Positions 10,448 to 20,518 of a stretch of DNA of 64,000 nt are shown here, piece by piece. This stretch comes from Hyperoodon ampullatus (Eukaryota; Chordata; Mammalia; Artiodactyla; Ziphiidae), in the NCBI GenBank assembly GCA_949752795.1, contig OX457070.1, positions 39,209,185 to 39,273,184 of the forward strand, in the 5' to 3' direction. A program made the position numbers and the translations under genes. A model generated the notes under the pieces. The model was not told the origin of the DNA. It saw nothing but the letters and a program-made list of their open reading frames with translations, and searched no databases. Positions within the stretch are counted from its first letter, which is position 1; the number at the start of each line of letters is the position of its first letter.

Positions 10448-13400
10448 ATGGGAATAGGAACATACATATCAATAATTACCTTAAATGTAAATGGACTAAA
10501 TGCTCCCACCAAAAGACACAGAGTGGCTGAATGGATACAAAAACAAGACCCATATATATGCTGTCTACAAGAGACCCACTTCAGACCTAGAGACACATAC
10601 AGATTGAAAGTAAGGGGATGGAAAAAGATATTCCATGCAAATGGAAATCAAAAGAAAGCTGGAGTAGCAATTCTTATATCAGACAAAATAGACTTTAAAA
10701 TAAAGACTATTAGAAGAGACAAAGAAGGACACTACATAACGATAAAGGGATCGATCCAAGAAGAAGATATAACAATTGTAAATATTTATGCACCCAACAT
10801 AGGAGCACCTCAATACATAAGGCAAATACTAACAGCCATAAAAGGGGAAATCGACAGTAACACAATCATAGTAGGGGACTTTAACACCCCACTTTCACCA
10901 ATGGACAGATCATCCAAAATGAAAATAAATAAGGAAACACAAGCTTTAAATGATACATTAAACAAGATGGACTTAATTGATATTTATAGGACATTCCACC
11001 CAAAAACAACAGAATACACATTTTTCTCAAGTGCTCATGGAACATTCTCCAGGATAGATCATATCTTGGGTCACAAATCAAGCCTTGGGAAATTTAAGAA
11101 AATTGAAATTGTATCAAGTATCTTTTCCGACCACAATGCTATGAGACTAGACATCAATTACAGGAAAAGATCTGTAAAAAATACAAACACATGGAGGCTA
11201 AACAATACACTACTCAATAATGAAGTGATCACTGAAGAAATCAAAGAGGAAATTAAGAAATACTTAGAAACAAATGACAATGGAGACACGACGACCCAAA
11301 ACCTATGGGACGCAGCAAAAGCAGTTCTAAGGGGGAAGTTTATAGCAATACAATCCCACCTTAAGAAACAGGAAACATTTCGAGTAAACAACCTGACCCT
11401 GCACCTAAAGCAATTAGAGAAAGAAGAACAAAAAACCCCCAAAGTTAGCAGAAGGAAAGAAATCATAAAGATCAGATCAGAAATAAATGAAAAAGAAATG
11501 AAGGAAACGATAGCAAAGATCAACCAAACTAAAAGCTGGTTCTTTGAGAAGATAAACAAAATTGACAAACCATTAGCCAGACTCATCAAGAAAAGAAGGG
11601 AGAAGACTCAAATCAGTAGAATTAGAAATGAAAAAGGAGAAGTAACAACTGACACTGCAGAAATACAAAAGATCATGAGAGATTACTATAAGCAACTCTA
11701 TGCCAATAAAATGGACAACCTGGAAGAAATGGACAAATTCTTAGAAATGCACAACCTACCAAGACTGACTCAGGAAGAAATAGAAAATATGAATAGACCA
11801 ATCACAAGCACTGAAATTGAAACTGTGATTAAAAATCTTCCATCAAACAAGAGCCCAGGACCAGATGGCTTCACAGGCGAATTCTATCAAACATTTAGAG
11901 AAGAGCTAACACCCATCCTTCTCAAACTCTTCCAAACAATATCAGAGGAAGGAACACTCCCAAACTCATTCTACGAGGCCACCATCACCTTGATACCAAA
12001 ACCAGGCAAGGATGTCACAAAGAAAGAAAACTACAGGCCAATATCACTGATGAACATAGATGCAAAAATCCTCAACAAAATACTAGCAAACAGAATTCAA
12101 CAGCACATTAAAAGGATCATACACCATGATCAAGTGGGGTTTATTCCAGGAATGCAAGGATTCTTCAATATACGCAAATCAATCAATGTGATACACCATA
12201 TTAACAAATTGAAGGAGAAAAACCATATGATCATCTCAATAGATGCAGAGAAAGCTTTCGACAAAATTCAACACCCATTTATGATAAAAACCCTGCAGAA
12301 AGTAGGCATAGAGGGAACTTTCCTCAACATAATAAAGGCCATATATGACAAACCCACAGCCAACATTGTCCTCAATGGTGAAAAACTGAAACCATTTCCA
12401 CTAAGATCAGGAACAAGACAAGGCTGCCCACTCTCACCACTCTTATTCAACCTAGTTTTGGAAGTTTTAGCCACAGCAATCAGAGAAGAAAAGGAAATAA
12501 AAGGAATCCAAATTGGAAAAGAAGAAGTAAAGCTGTCACTGTTTGCAGATGACATGATACTATACATAGAGAATCCTAAAGATGCTACCGAAAAACTACT
12601 AGAGCTAATCAATGAATTTGGTAAAGTAGCAGGATACAAAATTAATGCACAGAAATCTCTGGCATTCCTGTACACTAATGATGAAAAATCTGAAAATGAA
12701 ATCAAGAAAACACTCCCATTTACCATTGCAACAAAAAGAATAAAATATCTAGGAATAAACCTACCTAAGGAGACAAAAGACCTGTATGCAGAAAATTATA
12801 AGACACTGATGAAAGAAATTAAAGATGATATAAATAGATGGAGAGATATACCATGCTCCTGGATTGGAAGAATCAATATTGTGAAAATGACTCTACTACC
12901 CAAAGCAATCTACAGATTCAATGCAATCCCTATCAAACTACCACTGGCATTTTTCACAGAAGTAGAACAAAAAATTTCAAAATTTGTTTGGAAAAACAAA
13001 AGACCCCGAATAGCCAAAGCAATCTTGAGAACGAAAAACGGAGCTGGAGGAATCAGGCTGCCTGACTTCAGACTATACTACAAAGCTACAGTAATTAAGA
13101 CAGTGTGGTACTGGCATAAAAACAGAAAGATAGATCAGTGGATCAGGATAGAAAGCCCAGAGATAAACCCACGCACATATGGCCAACTTATCTTTGATAA
13201 AGGAGGCAGGAATGTACAGTGGAGAAAGGACAGCCTCTTCAATAAGTGGTGCTGGGAAAACTGGACAGGGACATGTAAAAGTATGAGATTAGATCATTCC
13301 CTAACACCATACACAAAAATAAGCTCAAAATGGATTAAAGACCTAAATGTAAGGCCAGAAACTATCAAACTCTTAGAGGAAAACATAGGTAGAACACTCT

Positions 13401-14311
13401 ATGACATAAATCACAGCAAGATCCTTTTGGACCCACCTCCTAGAGAAATGGAACTAAAAACAAAGATAAACAAATGGGACCTAATGAAACTTCAAAGCTT
13501 TTGCACAGCAAAGGAAACCATAAACAAGACCAAAAGACAACCGTCAGAATGGGAGAAAATATTTGCAAATGAAGCAACTGACAAAGGATTAATCTCCAAA
13601 ATTTATAAACAGCTCATGCAGCTCAATAGCAAAAAAACAAACAACCCAATCCAAAAATGGGCAGAAGACTTAAATAGGCATTTCTCCAAAGAAGATATAC
13701 AGACTGCCAACAAACACATGAAAGAATGCTCAACATCATTAATCATTAGAGAAATGCAAATCAAAACTACAATGAGATATCATCTCACACCAGTCAGAAT
13801 GGCCATCATCAAGAAATCTAGAAACAATAAATGCTGGAGAGGGTGTGGAGAAAAGGGAACACTCTTGCACTGCTGGTGGGAATGTGAATTGGTACAGCCA
13901 CTATGGAGAACAGTATGGAGGTTCCTTAAAAAACTAAAAATAGAACTACCATATGACCCAGCAATCCCACTACTAGGCATATACCCTGAGAAAACCATAA
14001 TTCAAAAAGAGACATGTACCAAAATGTTCATTGCAGCTCTATTCACAATAGCCCGGAGCTGGAAACAACCTAAGTGTCCATCATCGGATGAATGGATAAA
14101 GAAGATGTGGCACATATATACAATGGAATATTACTCAGCCATAAAAAGAAACGAAACTGAGCTATTTGTAATGAGGTGGATAGACCTAGAGTCTGTCATA
14201 CAGAGTGAAGTAAGTCAGAAAGAGAAAGACAAATACCGTATGCTAACACATATATATGGAATTAAAAAAAAAAAAAAAGTCATGAAGAACCTAGGGGTAA
14301 AACGGGAATAA
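10448..14311 (+). CDS. L1 ORF2 protein: endonuclease and reverse transcriptase, intact
   Basis: An open frame of 1287 codons, close to the usual mammalian L1 ORF2 length of about 1275. The product nicks target DNA and reverse-transcribes L1 RNA at the nick in the nucleus. The N-terminal AP-endonuclease-like domain (about residues 1-240) shows N13 in 'LNVNGLNAP', E42 in 'CCLQETHF', D144 in 'VGDFN' and H229 in 'SDHNAMR'. The reverse transcriptase domain (about 500-770) shows '[15 protein letters not shown]' and the catalytic 'FADD' with Asp 701 and 702. The C-terminal cysteine-rich segment starts at C1129 as '[18 protein letters not shown]'. All expected catalytic positions are present. The last 15 residues lie beyond the position where the copy at 48.5-50.7 kb stops, so the original stop seems lost to an indel at the A-run. 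The start was chosen as the first ATG after ORF1, 58 bp downstream of its stop. Lack of decay implies recent insertion. Activity is not shown. Confidence 0.97.
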   Translation: MGIGTYISIITLNVNGLNAPTKRHRVAEWIQKQDPYICCLQETHFRPRDTYRLKVRGWKKIFHANGNQKKAGVAILISDKIDFKIKTIRRDKEGHYITIKGSIQEEDITIVNIYAPNIGAPQYIRQILTAIKGEIDSNTIIVGDFNTPLSPMDRSSKMKINKETQALNDTLNKMDLIDIYRTFHPKTTEYTFFSSAHGTFSRIDHILGHKSSLGKFKKIEIVSSIFSDHNAMRLDINYRKRSVKNTNTWRLNNTLLNNEVITEEIKEEIKKYLETNDNGDTTTQNLWDAAKAVLRGKFIAIQSHLKKQETFRVNNLTLHLKQLEKEEQKTPKVSRRKEIIKIRSEINEKEMKETIAKINQTKSWFFEKINKIDKPLARLIKKRREKTQISRIRNEKGEVTTDTAEIQKIMRDYYKQLYANKMDNLEEMDKFLEMHNLPRLTQEEIENMNRPITSTEIETVIKNLPSNKSPGPDGFTGEFYQTFREELTPILLKLFQTISEEGTLPNSFYEATITLIPKPGKDVTKKENYRPISLMNIDAKILNKILANRIQQHIKRIIHHDQVGFIPGMQGFFNIRKSINVIHHINKLKEKNHMIISIDAEKAFDKIQHPFMIKTLQKVGIEGTFLNIIKAIYDKPTANIVLNGEKLKPFPLRSGTRQGCPLSPLLFNLVLEVLATAIREEKEIKGIQIGKEEVKLSLFADDMILYIENPKDATEKLLELINEFGKVAGYKINAQKSLAFLYTNDEKSENEIKKTLPFTIATKRIKYLGINLPKETKDLYAENYKTLMKEIKDDINRWRDIPCSWIGRINIVKMTLLPKAIYRFNAIPIKLPLAFFTEVEQKISKFVWKNKRPRIAKAILRTKNGAGGIRLPDFRLYYKATVIKTVWYWHKNRKIDQWIRIESPEINPRTYGQLIFDKGGRNVQWRKDSLFNKWCWENWTGTCKSMRLDHSLTPYTKISSKWIKDLNVRPETIKLLEENIGRTLYDINHSKILLDPPPREMELKTKINKWDLMKLQSFCTAKETINKTKRQPSEWEKIFANEATDKGLISKIYKQLMQLNSKKTNNPIQKWAEDLNRHFSKEDIQTANKHMKECSTSLIIREMQIKTTMRYHLTPVRMAIIKKSRNNKCWRGCGEKGTLLHCWWECELVQPLWRTVWRFLKKLKIELPYDPAIPLLGIYPEKTIIQKETCTKMFIAALFTIARSWKQPKCPSSDEWIKKMWHIYTMEYYSAIKRNETELFVMRWIDLESVIQSEVSQKEKDKYRMLTHIYGIKKKKKVMKNLGVKRE

Positions 14312-14660
14312 AGACACAGACCTACTTGAGAATGGACTTGAGGATATGGGGAGGGGGAAGGGTAAGCTGTGACAAAGGGAAGGAGAGGCATGGACATATA
14401 TACACTACCAAACGTAAGGTAGATAGATAGTGGGAAGCAGCCGCAGAGCACAGGGAGATCAGCTCGGTGCTTTGTGACCGCCTGGAGGGGTGGGATGGGG
14501 AGGGTGGGAGGGAGGGAGATGCATGAGGGAGGGGATGTGGGAACAGATGTATATGTATGACTGATTCACTTTGTTATAAAGCAGAAACTAATAAAAAAAA
14601 AATTAAAAATAAAAAATAAAAAATAAAAATAAAAATAAATAAAAAAAAAATAAAATAAAT
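14312..14660 (+). other. L1 3' UTR with G-quadruplex-like tract and A-rich tail
   Basis: The 3' UTR contains a G-rich tract at about 14485-14517 with more than four runs of three to four G separated by one or two bases, a G-quadruplex pattern common to L1 3' UTRs. An AATAAA signal lies at 14590-14595. It runs into a 70-bp tail of A-runs broken by T, which has partly turned into an (AAAT)n-like microsatellite. Confidence 0.85.
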
Positions 14661-14673
14661 AAAAGTAATTCCC
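14661..14673. repeat. Target-site duplication, copy 2 of 3
   Basis: 'aaaagtaattccc' lies between the L1 tail and the SINE head. It is identical to 7294-7306. Confidence 0.93.
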
Positions 14674-14879
14674 GGGCTTCCCGGGTGGCGCAGTGGTTGA
14701 GAGTCCGCCTGCCGATGCAGGGGACACGGGTTCGTGCCTCAGTCCGGGAGGATCCCACATGCCGCGGAGCGGCTGGGCCCGTGAGCCACGGCCGCTGGGC
14801 CTGCGCGTCCGGAGCCTGTGCTCCGCAACGGGAGGGGCCACAACAGTGAGAGGCCCGCGTACCGCAAAAAAAAAAAAAA
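14674..14879 (+). mobile_element. CHR-type tRNA-derived SINE (copy A)
   Basis: About 190 bp of SINE body plus a 3' A-tail. The head carries an A-box-like 'tggcgcagtgg' (14686-14696) and a B-box-like 'ggttcgtgcct' (14729-14739), so it holds an internal RNA polymerase III promoter derived from a tRNA. It sits directly after the right target duplication of the full-length L1. Copy 3 of the same 13-mer (14880-14892) follows its tail. Low divergence from copies at 40.5 and 43.9 kb indicates a young subfamily. Confidence 0.95.
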
Positions 14880-14892
14880 AAAAGTAATTCCC
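14880..14892. repeat. Target-site duplication, copy 3 of 3
   Basis: 'aaaagtaattccc' lies at the end of the SINE A-tail. Its 5' limit is blurred by the A-run. Confidence 0.9.
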
Positions 14893-14944
14893 TCTTGCAG
14901 AAGTTAATGAGCCCCTCTCTAACTATTTTTACTCTATTGGAATA

Positions 14945-15377
14945 ATGGAAAGAGCTTTGGAGCCAGACAAACCTGGAATTGAATTCTGACTTTGCCACAA
15001 ACTAGAGGTGGAACTTGTTTTTTTCTAAACCTCAGAATCCTTATGTGTAAAATAGCCCATCACACAGGATTGCTACAAAAATTAAATTTATGGGGTCTTC
15101 CCTGGTGGCGCAGTGGTTGAGATCCGCCTTCCGATGCAGGGGACATGGGTTCGTGCCCCGGTCCGGGAGGATCCCACATGTCACGGAGCGGCTGGGCCCG
15201 TGAGCCATGGCTGCTGAGCCTGCACGTCCAGAGCCTGTGCTCCGCAATGGGGGAGGCCACAGCAGTGAGAGGCCCGCGTACCACAAGAAAAAAAAAAATT
15301 AAAATTATGTAAGCAAAGTTCCTCATATAGTGCCTGGTCCATTGTAGGTGCTCAGTAAATATGTAGTTATTAAATGA
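14945..15377 (+). mobile_element. MIR SINE split by a CHR SINE
   Basis: The two halves read as one sense MIR. The left half (14945-15092) has 'ctttggagccagacaaacctgg' and 'gactttgccac', then 'cctcagaatccttatgtgtaaaat'. The right half (15310-15377) has 'tagtgcctggtcca' and 'gtaggtgctcagtaaat'. The CHR SINE at 15093-15293 interrupts it. The MIR is therefore the older element. Confidence 0.85.
15077..15309 (+). mobile_element. CHR-type SINE (copy B) with 16-bp target duplication
   Basis: The SINE body is 15093-15293. Target duplications 15077-15092 ('aaaaattaaatttatg') and 15294-15309 ('aaaaattaaaattatg') differ at one base. Same head and internal promoter boxes as copy A. It lies within a MIR and only about 200 bp from copy A. 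Confidence 0.93.
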
Positions 15378-16626
15378 TCTTTAGATTGCTATTAAATAAG
15401 GAGGACCAGGAGATGAGATGGAAAAAGCTCACATGCCTTGAAAAGTTGTCTTTGATTTTATCACTTTGGGCTTTCTGGTACACCCCTAGGTCCTTCTTCC
15501 TTTTTTCCCCATCTGTTCTCTTGCAGCCTTGTCTATCTTCATAATTTATCTCCCATCCTTCTCATTGTGTTTTATTTCCACCCATTCTTACCCTCCTCTG
15601 GCTGTTTGGTGCCCAAGAGAGAGCAAAGCAGGAGGATTTGGCTGAGTGTCGGTGTCCCCATTTCCCTCCCCAAATTAAACGCAAGCTCTGCCTTGGCAGA
15701 TCAAGTTCATTTTCTTCAGCTCCACAGGACCTGTGTGGGATAAGGAGCTGGTCTGTTGCTAATTAGAATCAGTGACCCCGACCCGATTCAAAGATTTAGA
15801 AAAAGACAGAGCTACCCATCCTAGAACTGCCTGATACTTGATAGCATTACTTTTCTTCTGGCTCCCTCTTCTTCCTGAACTGAATTAATTCATTTATCCA
15901 TGCCCTGGAAGTCCATCTAATCAACTGTCCACTAGGTGGGACAGAACGCACACTCTTGAACTTTGCTCACGTTACAACAATGCTTAAAGTGTGATGGATA
16001 AAAATGAGAATGATGTGTAGCTTAGAGTCAGGCATTGAGCAAGAGCCAGAAAAAAATATTTGTCTGTGTCCCCCTTTTGTCTCTGTCAAGTGCTTTTCTC
16101 AAGTAAATTGCTCAATCTTATTAAAGAATCACTTGTGGTGAGGGCAGACTGTCCCATGCAGGACATTTATATTAACCTGGATATATTTGGCTGTTTATAA
16201 TTCTGTCCTAACAATCACTTTCTGAAAGAAATGTCTCTTCTTGGGATCTTTACAAAATATAGTAGGAGAAGAAACTGCTGATGAAAAATTTACTTTATAA
16301 AAGTAAAAAATTAGTTTAGAAAACAAAAGAACAGGACACATATATCTCAATGACATATGATATGGATATTATGGGTTATCACAATTTCAATCCTATTTGG
16401 GGCAAAATGTTATGTTCAAGTTACAGGTGCTATAAGCGTTACAAAGTGTGTTTCCTACTCTCTGTTGCAGCTGAATTTAAGGAGAAAATCTTCCTTCAAG
16501 AAAATAACCTTCTTTACATGGGTTGGATATCATTAGATATTGCCAACAAGGGTGTTATCATAAAATTACTAAAACTTCTGCTCTTTCCCAATGGAAGGAG
16601 CCACTTACATGGTCTAGAGAACTTGA
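15378..16626. other. Anonymous sequence, nothing recognised
   Basis: No gene or repeat family was recognised. One short stretch near 16450-16470 resembles a splice acceptor (pyrimidine tract then CAG) but has no supporting coding context. Confidence 0.4.
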
Positions 16627-16738
16627 AAATAAAATTAAATAAATAAATAAAAAATAAATAAAATTAAATAAATAAATAAATAAATTAATTAAATTAATAA
16701 ATTAAATAAATAAAAATAAATAAATAAATAAATAAATC
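16627..16738. repeat. (AAAT)n / (TAAA)n microsatellite
   Basis: About 110 bp made almost only of AAAT units with AATT interruptions. It may be a decayed poly-A tail, but no element body was recognised upstream. Confidence 0.9.
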
Positions 16739-17385
16739 CATCAGGGATGGATCATGTACCTACAGCCAGTTGACAAATGATGTTCCAGAACGCAGAGAGA
16801 CTGGGCAGAATTAGAAGGAAGGCTACTTGCTTTTCTGTTGAGAGAAGTGCTACAGATGCTTTGCAATGAGCAGTAACCCCTTTATATCTGCCAAGCTTTA
16901 GAGTTTGTTCTCCATGGGGACAAATTTGGGATTACACTGGAAGTAGGGGTTGGCGAGGACATGAAGAGATGAAGCTTTAGAATGTGCATATGAGTAGAAA
17001 TAGAAATATGGTTGTGTGTGTGTTTTATGTGTGTCTTACCAGAAAAAGAAATGCATTTCAGTAGCAATACAAACAAAAGCTGCAGATTCAGTGATAGTGA
17101 AACTCACCTTGTAACAGAATGCTATGTAAAATCATAAGTAGTGTAATTTCCTCAGAGCTAACTCCCTTTCTTGCCTCCATATTCCTAGTATATAGATCAG
17201 TCCTAAGACATGGTAGGAAACTCTTAAACACTAATTCTGAAGGAAAATGAAGAGTATTCTGTTTAAATTATAGACCTACATGTGTTTTTAAAGTATGGTA
17301 TTCTCTCTTATGAAACACAAACCAGAACTCAGATCCAAGCAATATGCTAAAAGCTGCAGTATTAAAAAAAAAAAAAAAAAAAGAT
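16739..17385. other. Anonymous sequence, nothing recognised
   Basis: No recognisable gene or repeat, apart from an A-run at about 17364-17382 before the CA repeat. Confidence 0.4.
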
Positions 17386-17409
17386 ATCACACACACACAC
17401 ACACACACC
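17386..17409. repeat. (CA)n microsatellite
   Basis: A short CA run directly follows an A-run and 'gatat'. Confidence 0.9.
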
Positions 17410-17524
17410 CCAACACAGGCCCTACAAAATCCTAACTATCTAGCCATAATTTATGGTAATGGAAAGTCTGTAAGTTTTTTATTTGCACCAGGTTTTCTCT
17501 TACCTTCCCTCTCCTACTCCATTT

Positions 17525-17892
17525 TTTAAAATATATTAATTTTATTTATTTACTTATTTATTTATATTTTTGGCTGTGTTGCGTCTTCGTTGAGGCATGT
17601 GGGATCTTTCTGTTGTAGCGCACAGGCTCTTTGTTGTGGTGCATGGGCTTCTCTCTAGTTGTGGCGTGCGGGTTTTCTCTTCTCTAGTTGTGGTGCATGG
17701 GCTCCAGAGCGCATGGGCTCTGTAGTTTGCGGCACACCGGGCTCTCTAGTTGAGGCACGCGGGCACAGTAGTTGTGGTGCATGGGCTTAGTTGCCCCACA
17801 TATGGGATCTTAGTTCCCTAACCAGGGATCAAACCCGCATCCCCTGCACTGGAAGGCAGATTCTTTACCACTGGACCACCAGGGAGGTCCCT
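17525..17892 (-). mobile_element. Older CHR-family SINE, antisense
   Basis: Read on the minus strand it starts with the CHR head (complement of 'ccaccagggaggtcc') and ends in an A/T-rich tail at 17525-17570. The middle contains the repeated 'tagttgtggtgcatgggc' type modules of the longer, older CHR subfamily. It is more diverged than copies A and B. A target duplication could not be set with confidence because both flanks are T-rich. Confidence 0.88.
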
Positions 17893-18009
17893 ATTTTTTA
17901 TTTTTTGAAAAGCAGAATCTTTACTGGAGTTTTGGTAGGAAATCTTATTGGGGAGAGGAGGAAGTTTTAAATCTAAATTCTAATGCATATGTGTAATAGC
18001 TAGGATATT

Positions 18010-18105
18010 TTATCTTTCATCCAATATTCATTGCCACTCACCATGTGCCTGGCATGGCGCTAGGTAATGGGCTGTGTGGGTGAACAAGATAGAAACCAGT
18101 TCAGA
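18010..18105 (-). mobile_element. L2 fragment, antisense
   Basis: The segment 'attcattgccactcaccatgtgcctggcatggcgctagg' followed by 'gtgaacaagatag' matches the reverse complement of the L2 3' end pattern. Confidence 0.55.
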
Positions 18106-18159
18106 TTTTGATGAGGGAGGCTACTGAGGAATCAGAAAGCTTAAAAATAGTGAGAGAAT

Positions 18160-18255
18160 AATAATGGCTAATATATCTTGAATCTAGTCTAAGTGTTTAC
18201 GATGTGCTAATTTATTTAATTCTCATAAATTTCTCATAAAGAAAGGTAAGACATA
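18160..18255 (-). mobile_element. MIR fragment, antisense (tentative)
   Basis: 'aagtgtttacgatgtgctaa' followed by 'tttaattctcataa' looks like the reverse complement of the MIR 3' half. It is short and diverged. Confidence 0.45.
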
Positions 18256-18443
18256 CTTGGAATGGTCAATATCGGCTGAAATGGGGGTGCATGGTTGGAG
18301 AGCAACTAACCCAGATGCTGGGAGCACTGAAGGTGCCAGACTAAAGGTTAAATCCAAAGTAGCACTTAATCAGTCCCCAAAATGTTGAGAAGCACTTTCC
18401 AGGCAGAGGATCCTGTATACCTGTATTGCAGCGACCGAGAGCA

Positions 18444-18668
18444 TGATATAGTTGGCCCTCCATACCTGTGGGTTCCACGTGCTTAGGTTCAACTAACCAT
18501 GAATCATATAGTTCTTTGTTTATGATCCTTGATTGGTTGAATCTGATGGGACCCATGGTGGGGCCCATGGATACGGTGGGCAGACTAAGGAATTTGAGCA
18601 TCCCTGGATTTTGGTAGCCATGGGGATCCTTAAACCAATCCCCCACGGATACTGAGGAATGACTGTAT
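18444..18668 (-). mobile_element. MER2-like (Tigger group) non-autonomous DNA transposon
   Basis: The two ends are imperfect inverted repeats. The left end contains 'gttggccctccatacctgtgg'; the right end contains 'ccccacggatactgaggaatgactgta'. Both ends carry the 'ggatac(t/c)g' and 'ggttcaa' motifs of MER2, and TA lies at each side. At about 225 bp it is shorter than full MER2, so it is internally deleted. It has no transposase. Confidence 0.75.
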
Positions 18669-19043
18669 ATATTTGAGACTGGGATTACTTCAATTTCACT
18701 GGAGCCAGATGACAAGGGGGCCAGGGATGATACATGAAGCTAGAGAGGTAAGCAGAGGTTGTTTGGTTCTCAAAAGATAATGAAACCCATTGACTAAAGG
18801 GAATATGAAAGAGAGATTTTTTTTCCTTTCCCTCTTCACAAGTGCTTAGGTGATCCCCCTCTGTGTGCAGTGAATAGTAGAATCCAGGAGATCCTGAAAG
18901 CTGAAGGAGGAGATTCATGAGCACCCTCTCCCTGTTCTTGGCATCACTGGTCTTGCTGTTGCCATTGGTTTGTCTACAGGGAAAAAAACAAATGATTCAG
19001 CAGATTCTAGCCTGACTCTATCTAGTTTCATTGATGGTCTAAG

Positions 19044-19260
19044 CAGTGGTCTCCAACCTTTTTGGCACCAGGGACTGGTTTCGTGGAAAACAATTTTTCC
19101 ATGGACGGGGGCAAGGGGGAATGGTTCAGGCAGTAATGTGAGCAATGGGGAGCAGCATATGAAGCTTCACTCACTCGCTGCTCACCTCCTGCTGTGTGGC
19201 CAGGTTCCTAACAGGCCGTGGACTGCTACCGGTCCGTGGCCCAGGGATTGGGGACCCCTG
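19044..19260 (-). mobile_element. MER1-like hAT-Charlie MITE
   Basis: Begins 'cagtggtctccaacctttttgg' and ends 'gattggggacccctg', the inverted termini of the MER1 group in antisense orientation. 'ggtctaag' and 'ggtctaat' at the sides fit an 8-bp hAT target duplication with one mismatch. Internal 'ggttcctaacaggcc' also fits. It is internally deleted and non-coding. Confidence 0.82.
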
Positions 19261-20373
19261 GTCTAATGCACCCTCCTAAACCTCTGCTGGCTTGTCCTCT
19301 CCTCTCTACACCTTTGCTCTTCTCTCTCCAAATTTATCATAAGATACACAAGATTAAAAATTAAATTATAGACTTTATTTGTAACTCAACATATTGTAGG
19401 TTCTCAAAAAATACCCATTAGTTTGTTGGCCATCATGCTCCTGGAAAAATTGGTTATGAATTGCATGTTGCTTTCTAATATATTTTAGCATTTAACTATT
19501 CTTAAAACCTACTGGCCTAAAATATAAGCATTGTGCTGAACACATAGAAGGCACTCAAAAATTGCATTCTAAATTGAGAAATTAATTTTGGAATTTAGAG
19601 AATAGGTAATGAGCCATGTTATTTCTGAATTATCTATAAAACACATACATATATATATATATATGAAAGTTCTTTGAATGACAGACATTAAATGAACTAT
19701 GTTATTTTATTTATTTTACTGTTATTAATATTAGTTTGTGGAGATTGATGGTTGCATGAATCACTTCCTGGCTAACAATTCTTAAACCTTTTGAATCTCA
19801 AAGACAATCTTTATAAAATGGTAATGAGATGCAAATGTTTCACGTTCTCCTTTGCGTTTCAAATAACACATGACTTTGGATATCTGTTACTTCACCTAAA
19901 GACCATCAGATCTAGAAAAGGGGTTGGGGGAAGTTGAAGTCATTTTGGGTGCCACCTTGTGTAAGTGAGCTTCAGGTTCACATGAAAGAGCTTATCAGAA
20001 AACCTAAGGTGCCCCAAACTGGAGAATGTAGGATTTTTACCTTATGGATCTGGTGTTTTTTATCTTAGTATTCCAGGATGGGGAGATATAATAAAAGGGG
20101 GGGAAAATGGAAAAAAGAAGCAAATGGCTTCAGATCTTCCCATATCTCAAATGGGAAATGGGAAGAGGATGCATGGTCTTCTAGGCTAAGTTTTCTGACT
20201 TCCAAATAACAACTATGAATTTCCTAAAATCTTAGTTTCATCTTTCTGAAGAAAAAGTTTAAGAAAACGTTGTTAATCATGAGTAACAGTGATAGCATAA
20301 AAGGTTTCCTCTGACTGAACTGCTCTTGTTGAATTGCACATTGGGCATTTACAAATGTTTCTAGTAGATAAAC
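19261..20373. other. Anonymous sequence with a short (TA)n run
   Basis: A TA run lies at about 19645-19664. No other repeat or gene was recognised, and a possible L2 or MIR scrap near 19530-19560 is too short to call. Confidence 0.4.
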
Positions 20374-20518
20374 ACTGGGTTGGCCAAAAGGTTCATTAGG
20401 TTTTTTTCCATAAGATGGCTCTAGTAGCACTTAGTTGTCTTTAACCTCATTTGAAACAATTTTGTTAGATTGTATTGTGACAGCTGTCATATCATCATGC
20501 ATTTAAAAAAAATTTATC
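20374..20518 (+). mobile_element. Mariner, left part (terminal inverted repeat and leader)
   Basis: Begins with the mariner terminal repeat 'tgggttggccaaaaggttca'. The matching inverted terminus lies at 27441-27452 ('tggccaacccaa'). The element is split here by the L1 at 20519-26394. The sequence joins cleanly to 26405 once one copy of the 10-bp target duplication is removed. This part holds the terminal repeat and the untranslated leader only. Confidence 0.92.
20509..20518. repeat. Target-site duplication of the nested L1, left copy
   Basis: 'aaaatttatc', repeated exactly at 26395-26404 after the L1 tail. Confidence 0.9.

Larger units (their letters stand above)
7307..14660 (+). mobile_element. 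Full-length L1 retrotransposon, nearly intact
   Basis: A complete sense-strand L1 of about 7.35 kb. It opens with a G-rich 5' end ('ggggagccggaggaag', then 'atggcggaagag'). It contains a long 5' UTR (7307-9474), ORF1 (9475-10389), a 57-bp spacer, ORF2 (10448-14311), a G-rich 3' UTR and an A-rich tail. A 13-bp target duplication flanks it on both sides. The ends are complete, ORF2 is open and ORF1 carries a single nonsense codon, so the insertion is evolutionarily recent. It is a LINE, not a virus. Its machinery probably also mobilised the neighbouring CHR SINEs. Confidence 0.97.

Noticed and set aside
11158..11589. Minus-strand frames inside intact ORF2 (also 12268-12726 and 13780-13998)
   Set aside because: They are shadows of the A-rich sense coding strand. 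The reverse frames recur wherever ORF2 occurs.
14693..14887. Short frames in CHR SINEs (also 40522-40722 and 43877-44149, and reverse frames)
   Set aside because: The same peptide pattern appears in every SINE copy because the GC-rich body has open frames. These elements are non-coding.
16350..16646. 98-codon frame with an acceptor-like pyrimidine tract plus CAG inside it
   Set aside because: No splice donor or recognised protein similarity, and it runs into the AAAT microsatellite.
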